This document shows positions 57,416 to 64,000 of a stretch of DNA of 64,000 bases, piece after piece (positions within the stretch are counted from its first letter, which is position 1; every line of letters starts with the position of its first letter). The translations under genes and the position numbers were made by a program. The DNA lies in contig NC_092874.1 in assembly GCF_028372415.1 (NCBI RefSeq), positions 55,031,865 to 55,095,864 on the forward strand, written 5' to 3'. Under the pieces are notes generated by a model. It ran no database searches. It saw nothing but the letters and a program-made list of their open reading frames with translations, and was not told the DNA's origin. The DNA is from Notamacropus eugenii (taxonomy: Eukaryota; Chordata; Mammalia; Diprotodontia; Macropodidae).

Positions 57416-60400
57416 CTGAAAGAAAGAAAAGATGGCTAGTGTGAAGATTCAGTTTAAGAACAAGGTCTTTTACTGTAATTTGCATTGTCAATGTCTTTCA
57501 CTAATCAGTAATTCTAAATGTAAAAAACAGGAATGTCTTATTGTTTTGGGTACCAATGCAACTCATAACCTTTCCCTGCCTTAGTATGGTAGTCAACTTT
57601 CTGGTAAGGAGGGTCTCCAATCCAGAGAACAGGCTGTACCCTTAGTCTTTCCCAATTCGGTAGGACATGGTAGAACTCAAACTCCATACAAACAGTCTGT
57701 GATTTTCCAAGGATTGAGCCATGCCCTCCCTCTCATGCTGTCAGTGAGACTTTGTTGAAATCTTCTGGATTAAAAACCCGGCTGACATAATGGTTCCCAT
57801 TGACATAGAACATTAGGGCTTATAAAGAGCTTTCTCTACAACTCTCTGAGGGAGGCGGCACAAGTGTGATCTTCACTTTCTGACAGAAGAAATGAAGGCC
57901 CCCAGTCATGCAGGCTGAGGCCTACGGAAGTTCCACATTTAGAGACTTTTATCTTTCTTGTTTTTAATCCCACATTGCCTTCCTGGGGCCTCATTTATTC
58001 ATGTACACATCTGTTAAAAATAACTTGTACTTAATTATTTTTTCCCCAACTAATTAGAATGGTTTTTAAAAGTCTTTCCAATGAGGATGTTGAAGGAAAC
58101 AACAATCATAAACAAACAACGTATCTCATTACCTACTGAAGAAATCAGTAATAGGAATTTCCTTTTAGAATATAGCCAAGACCACTTGAAATTCTACTAT
58201 AATTATTTATGTATCAACAAAAAGACTATCATTTAAGACAAAGGCTGTAGCTTGGAAATACTTAACAGGTTTAAATTTCAGCTTAAAAGAATTCATCAAT
58301 AATTGTCAGAACTGTTCTTCAAAATTACATAGGTAACAAATCAAGGCAGTCACTTAAATTCACTTCACTAATTCATTCTGAATACAATACAGAGGAAAAT
58401 AAAACTGGGTGATAACAAAGCAATTAGAAAATTAGTTTAAAAAATGCTCCATCCACCATACACTGTACTGCTTTTCCTTTTATATAAGCTAAGTGAAAAC
58501 AAAAAAATTTTAAAGGTAATAAATTATAGGGCAGGATTTTGTTTAATCAAATTATAAGAGGAATGGAATACAGACACATCAAGAAGGAAGTCAGTTATTT
58601 TAACCAAGTACAAGGATGGAAGACTCCTCTTATAAATCCAACTTACTACAAGTCAATTCAATAAACATCTATGAAGCACCTATTACACACTGAGCCCTGC
58701 TCTGGGTGACAAAAAGGAAAAAGGCCTGGCCCCTAGCAAAGTGAATACAAATCATTTCTAAAAGTGGGGACTGCACTAACCACTGAGGGAGACACGATCT
58801 GGATCAGGAAAGGCTGCTCTGAATTCCCAAATACGGGAGGGAATGACACGAACAGATAAAACCCAGAGCCATTCCCCCATAGGTAAGTGGTCAAAGAAAG
58901 AATCACATAATTTCCACAGAAGCACTGCAAACTAGAAAGGGTGACAAGACAGAGGCATTGGAGGGTGCACAGCGCACAGACTCAAATTCAAATCCAGCCC
59001 CAGCTACTGACTTGTTGTGCGACCCTGGGCAAGTCATTGTAGCTGTTTGCCTCAGCTTCCTACGCTGTAAAATGGGGATAAAAGGAGCCGTTCTTTACCT
59101 GCCAGGGGTGTTGTAAGTACTGAATGAGATAGCGTTGGTAAAAGCATTTAGGATAGTGACTGGTACCTAGCAGGCACTTAAATGCTAATGCTTCCTACTC
59201 CACATCACTCACAGATGGCTGGGATGCAGAGGACTGAACTTCTCTCCAAGCTTTCCTTTATAGAGAGCAGCTCACTCCTGTCTGTAGCTCTGTCAGCTTT
59301 CAGCTCCAGGGAACAACAAGTCCCATGTGGCACCCCCACTCCCACCCCTCCTTGCTTTTCAGATTCCTGTTGTGTGCTGCCTTTCCACATTGGACTGTAA
59401 GCTCCTTGAGGCAGGGACTTCCTTTTTCTTATTAGACACTGACTATGTGAAAAAAGTTGGAGCAGTCACTGTGGAAAGTATAGCAGAAGGGTAGCCATCA
59501 AATAATTCAGGTTCTTGAGTACAAGGGAATACTTTTGTGTAATAAGAAATAACAAACAAGAAGAAAAATGCGTGAAGATTTGTAGAACTAGTGCAGAGTA
59601 AAACACCTAGAACCACGTAAGGAATGACTAAACACAATGACCAAACATATACCCGAAAAATTCGTTAAACTCAAGTGGAACTCTTAGTGAAGTAAAAACC
59701 CACTTGGGTCTTGGAGACAGGATGGTCAAACACTCCTCCTCCCTCACACCAGAGTTGGATAGACCAGGATGGCAGAATATTGGACACAAAGTCAGTGCAG
59801 TGTCTGATATTTTTGCTCAACTGTTTTTCTTTGTCACAAGGGAGGGTGTAACATAGGGGATGTGTGAGAAGCTACTGTGAAAAAAAGAGATAAGGAATAA
59901 AAACCATTTTAAAAAATAAGCTAAGGTCAGTGGGAGAATTTTATATTCTGAATACCCAGCAGGGAAAGAAGATCCTTATCCTTGATTAATACCTCCCCAT
60001 GGTATCCAAATTCAATTAATCATGAAGTGATTTTTGTTGTGTCAGTTATAACAGAATTTGACCTTCTAGTACAAGGTTTACTTTATGGACAAAAAAAGCT
60101 TCATTTGTCCAGCACTCGGTCACTGGACTAGAGACCAGTATTTCTGGGATCACCAATACAAATCTTTGGTAAACGATTAATGATCAGGTAATTTGGCGGG
60201 GGGGATGGGTTATTTCCTTCTCTGGAAGAGTCTGATCTTTGGTTTATAAGGTGGTCATAGGCAGTTTTACTTGTTTCATCCTTTAACAAACAGAAGGCAG
60301 TCTAGCACGTTGAAAAGAGAGACAGTGGCAGGAGTTAGATGACCAGCTTTGTTTCTGCTACAATCTAACTCACTCCTACTGAGTGTAGTTTCTTCACCCA

Positions 60401-61154
60401 TAAATAAGAGGGATTGGTTAGATATTAGGACTTTAGACCATGAAGCAATCTAATTCAAATTCCTGAAGACATGGAGGTACTGAAAGACTACGAGACTTGC
60501 TCCAAGTGCCACAAGTAGTAGTAGATGCAGAGGGGGATATATGACCATGCCACAAACACTCCTCCAGTCAGTAACTTATGTGAGTCTATGATCACAACAT
60601 GTAAACCACTGCCCTTTCAATTGTTACTACGCATGGAAGTTGAGAAGAAGCAACCAGAAGACAACATACATTTAATTAAGAGAAATAAAAAAAGTGCATT
60701 TACTAGCCTCTAATCCTCTAAATTACTCAGTTACAAGACTTTTACTTTAAATGCCCACACTGTGTAAAGCACTGTGCCCAACATCAGGGAAGACTGGCTG
60801 CTAATGAGATCTTGCCCTGCCCTTGTGACATGTAACAGCAGGAAGGACAGAGTCAAGGTATCAGTATCTGCACTAAGCTGAGACAACAAATGAAAAAGGA
60901 CAAGATCCTGTGCAGATTCTCACCCAGCCTTACAATCAATTTTAAATGAAAAGCAGTAACACATGGCATCAACCAGAACCCTCCATGGCGGTTCTTCGGG
61001 CTTCCTATGAAGGGAGCATTTTCCCTGAGTTGTTTCCCTTAGAAAGATCCAGGAGAAGGCATATCATTGGAAGTAAAAGCAGCATGGCAAAAACATGATT
61101 TTGCTCAGATATTTTCCTTCTTTAATGATTTCAGATATTTAGAAAAATACTTAC
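57416..61154 (-). other. DBF4: DBF4 intron 6 equivalent
   Basis: A 3.7 kb AT-rich intron with a MIR-like SINE (58960-59190) and an L2/SINE tail near 59390-59430 ('gtaagctccttgaggcaggg'). Sub-stretches 57420-58640 and 59450-61150 show nothing recognisable. Confidence 0.8.
58960..59190 (+). repeat. MIR-like SINE, sense
   Basis: 'gttgtgcgaccctgggcaag', 'gtttgcctcagcttcctacg', 'tgtaaaatggggataaaagg', 'gggtgttgtaagtactgaat' and 'ggtacctagcaggcacttaa' are in MIR order. Confidence 0.75.
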
Positions 61155-61231
61155 CACCTCTCTAACAGATGTGCTTGATTTCTTGATCAGATATAACTCT
61201 TTTTTCTTTTGTTCAATATAGTATTTAATAT
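61155..61231 (-). CDS. DBF4: DBF4 exon 6 equivalent
   Basis: A 77-bp exon with acceptor AATAAAG at 61232 and donor GTAAGT at 61154. It encodes a split Asp, then IKYYIEQKKKELYLIKKSST and SVREV. Human has IRYYIEQKKKELYLLKKSST. It includes the long basic helix that follows the BRCT domain. An alternative donor 3 bp inside (AGAG|GTGGT) would drop one valine. Confidence 0.95.
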
Positions 61232-61445
61232 CTTTATTAAAAGAAAAAAGGGTTTAAGGTTATTTTTCTTTTCAGAAATAAAAATAAAGTAGAAATGACA
61301 CTTAGTAACATAGAGTCCAAATAGGAAATTGGATGTGAATAAGCTACAAATAGGAACATTCCATGCAACATAAATACTGCTGTTTTTTCTACAACTGGTT
61401 CTAAGATTTTTTCAACCAAAGGGAGGGGGAAAAAAAAACCAATAC

Positions 61446-61515
61446 CATCAATATGAAGAATTTTCACTCCCCAGGATAAAGCATTTGACAGGATACTATT
61501 TGAAGGGATGAATTC
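61446..61515 (-). CDS. DBF4: DBF4 exon 5 equivalent
   Basis: A 70-bp exon with acceptor TTTACAG at 61516 and donor GTATTG at 61445, phase 0 in and 1 out. It encodes EFIPSNSILSNALSWGVKIL then HID and a split Asp. It is almost identical to human (DFIPSNSILSNALSWGVKIL). It is the leftmost-in-protein exon in the window. About 170 N-terminal residues, including most of the BRCT domain, lie beyond 64000. Confidence 0.96.
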
Positions 61516-64000
61516 CTGTAAAAAGTAAAGGCTTTTTAGATAATAAAATACTTTTTAGAAAAGTCTATTTAAAGTGCTAAATACTACTACACTGAATAAG
61601 GAAGAAGAAATAAGGTATTTGCTTTATTTGACTACCAGAGCATCATTTGTCAATCTGTTTTCTGTCCTTTAAAGAAGTCTTTGATAGAAAGACAATCAAA
61701 ACTACTCTAGATACTACAATACTGTTAGAAAAAAGTTAGTATTCCCCTTTAGTTCATGTCTTTGCAAGATCACTAAATCCATGACTTTAGTCAAAACAAA
61801 TTTGTGGTTGGCCATCTAAATCCAGTCCAGTACACCAGGCATCTAGCAAAAATTTACTACATAAAAGTACTGTGCTAATGCTAGAGATACATGGACAAAA
61901 TGAAAAAAAGTCCCATCTCAAGGAGCTTATATTTTACAATGGGGAAATGCCACATAAGCATACTCGTAATTGAGGAGGGAGGCACACTAACTATGGTAGG
62001 GGAGAGTTGGTATTAAGGAAGGCTATCAATAGGAAGACGGACATGAAGGAAGCCTGAGAGGCTTAGGTAAACAAGGACTGCCTTTCAGGCTTGGGGAACA
62101 GACTGGGATGCCAAGTACTGGCAGCAGCAACTAGGTCAATTTGACTGGAACAAAAAATGCATGAAGTAGAATGTGAAATCAGTCTGCAAAGGTAGGTCAA
62201 AACCAGACTGAGATGGGCCTTTGCTGTGCCAAGCGGAATTCATTTTATCTTAGAGGTAACAGGAAGCAAGTAATTTTGGAACAGGGGAGTGGTGTGGTTA
62301 GACGTTTACCTTAGAAAGGTTATTTTTGACAGCAACGTAAAGGATGGATTTAAGAGAAGAGAGAATGGAAGCCAGCAGTACAATTAGGAAGTTGGTATAA
62401 GAGTTTGGGTGAGAGTTCATGAGGATCTAAACTAGGATGGTGGCTACAGGAGTAGTAGAAGGGAGTAGATGCAAGATATGTTGTGGGCTGACAACTGACT
62501 AGATGGGGAGAGGTGAGGAAGAGAGATTCAAAGATGAAATGGAATATGTAGGTCCAAAGAAAAATGCTTGGAAAGAGGGGGATGCGTTCAAAACAAATAG
62601 GTTCGTACTTTGGATGAGGGGCAGGAAATTAGATACGCTTGGAATATTTCAAGTCTGCTATGCATGCTGTACTTGAAACCTTTCCAGGTTTTTAGACCTT
62701 ACATAACAATCAGATCATTGTAACACTTAGTAGGATTTTCTTTGGTGGCCATCTGACTCTTGGACTGTCTACTGTTTAATACCGAGAAGTTTATCGTACT
62801 TAGGTTGGCCACAAGGTTTTGATTCCTGTGGTATAAATGAAGGAGACAAAAATAAAGAATGAAGACAAAGGGTAGAAAATGATCGTGAGTTCCATCTCCA
62901 AGAGATGTCAGGGATTGGATCAACTATTAAAGACTAGATTAGAAAAGATTAAAAAGACAGATGTGGCCAGGAGAAAGGCTACCTCTTGCTCAGAAACTGG
63001 AGCAATAGTTGCAAGGGGTGGTGAGTTTTGATTTTCATAGAGGATGGTGTGTTTTCTTGTGAAATAGGTGGTGATATCCTTTGCTGAGGGTGATAGGAGA
63101 GGGGTGAGATAGGAAAGAAAGTCTGAAATAGCTACTGTGGAGAGTATGATTAGTCATTTGGGGAACAATAAAAGGATTGTACTTGCACTAAGAACCCAAT
63201 TCTGATTAGATAATATTATTAATATGTAGTGGAAGCAGTTAGCACAGTTGGCTGACCTCAACATTCTTCAATCAACTAGTCAATCAATAAGCATTTATTA
63301 TGTACCTATTAGGTTCTAGGAAGCCATTATGCTAGGCTCTATTATGAAGCAGCTATGAGGAGGGGAGGACAGTGAGGGCCTCTGAAGGTTGGAGTTTATA
63401 GAGGTGAGATTAGTTGGAGGACAAGGAAAAAAATGAAGCCAGAGCAGAGATGATAAAAGGCTAGAACAGGGAGAGGTGGATGAGGTTGAGATCACAATGA
63501 GGAAAAGGGGTTTACCTAGGAAGACTAAAACACAGGGTGCCATCTACTACAGTGTCACCAGGGTAGGGGCCTCTAGGACGAAATTCCTCTATAGCATAGC
63601 TCAGTCCTTTCTCTGAAATTACAGCCTCACTGACTTGCCCAGGGTCACCAATCAGTGTGCCAGAAAGGGGTCTCTCTGCAGCCAACTCGCCACACTCCCC
63701 CTCTGACTCCAGGTCTTGGGACCTAATTTTTCTCCAGAAGGAGAGAAACTTCAATTAGGCAACCTTGGCCAATGGTGACCTTGGATCACAAGGCTAAGGG
63801 CAAAAGGAGCCAGGAGTCTGAGATAGAGATGCAAAACAGGATACAGATTTACTGTTTTCTAGAGAAATCTCTTTTCATCACTACTGGTGACAGAAAATGT
63901 AGCTCCAGAATAGGAAAAGATCTCAAAGGACAGATCTCTCCACTTGCCCAAAGTGCGTTAGTGACAGCCATAAGATCACCTGGGGGGTCACACAAAGAGA
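61516..64000 (-). other. DBF4: DBF4 intron 4 equivalent (part)
   Basis: It runs to the right edge. It includes antisense L2 sequence (61840-62480 and probably parts up to 63210), an L2/MIR-type tail at 63275-63350, and a diverged SINE remnant at 63590-63720 ('ctgacttgcccagggtcacc'). I looked for the preceding exon (RGKLLVEKAIKDH-like) and did not find it. Confidence 0.75.
61840..62480 (-). mobile_element. L2 copy, antisense
   Basis: 'agtactgtgctaatgctaga', 'ctcaaggagcttatattttacaa'-type block, 'gaaggaagcctgagaggctt', 'aggtaacaggaagcaagtaa', 'ggggagtggtgtggttagac' and 'aattaggaagttggtataag' follow the same order as the L2 at 34515-35635. Confidence 0.75.

Noticed and set aside
63512-63754. 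80-codon minus-strand frame near the right edge, a possible DBF4 upstream exon
   Set aside because: It contains an antisense SINE core (ctgacttgcccagggtcacc) and lacks the residues expected in DBF4 upstream of EFIPSNS.

Overview
The window looks like a marsupial (metatherian) chromosome segment. It is AT-rich, has intron-exon genes with canonical GT/AG splice sites, and is crowded with repeats typical of marsupials: tRNA-derived SINEs whose tails match an RTE/BovB-type LINE, MIR-like SINEs, long antisense L2 pieces, L1 copies, and a nearly whole half-L1 (HAL1) element. I cannot name the species. Gene names rest on remembered human protein sequence and on splice phases that join exactly; no search was run.

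Two host genes are present, both on the minus strand and head to tail. The right part (48163-61515) carries eight consecutive coding exons of DBF4, the regulatory subunit of the CDC7 replication kinase. They run from the end of the BRCT-side region through motif M and the zinc-finger motif C to the stop codon. The N-terminal exons lie beyond the right edge. About 17 kb further along the transcription direction are the first two coding exons of ADAM22 (31084-30510), inside a CpG island. ADAM22 is a catalytically inactive neuronal ADAM that acts as an LGI1 receptor. Everything to the left of 30509 is its large second intron, with no further exon recognised. DBF4 upstream of ADAM22 on the same strand is also the human 7q21 order.

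Layout. 1-30509: ADAM22 intron 2, with SINEs, a 2.8 kb HAL1 (3593-6359), antisense L1 3' ends (9290-10375, 21970-24104), L2 pieces, a foldback hAT-like element (28005-28170) and microsatellites. 30480-31640: CpG island with ADAM22 exons 1-2. 31641-47900: intergenic, with a long antisense L2 (34515-35635), an internally deleted RTE (35935-36485), a processed CTNNA1 (alpha-catenin) pseudogene (39432-42592), an interrupted antisense L1 (44990-46235) and a SINE (46388-46695). 47900-64000: DBF4 3' UTR, exons and introns, with L2 and SINE remnants.

No RNA gene, CRISPR array, operon or intact retroviral element was seen. The most noteworthy points are the young HAL1, a 12-bp tandem duplication adding four residues to ADAM22 exon 2, an unusually GC-rich DBF4 motif-C exon, and several internally deleted or template-switched LINE copies.
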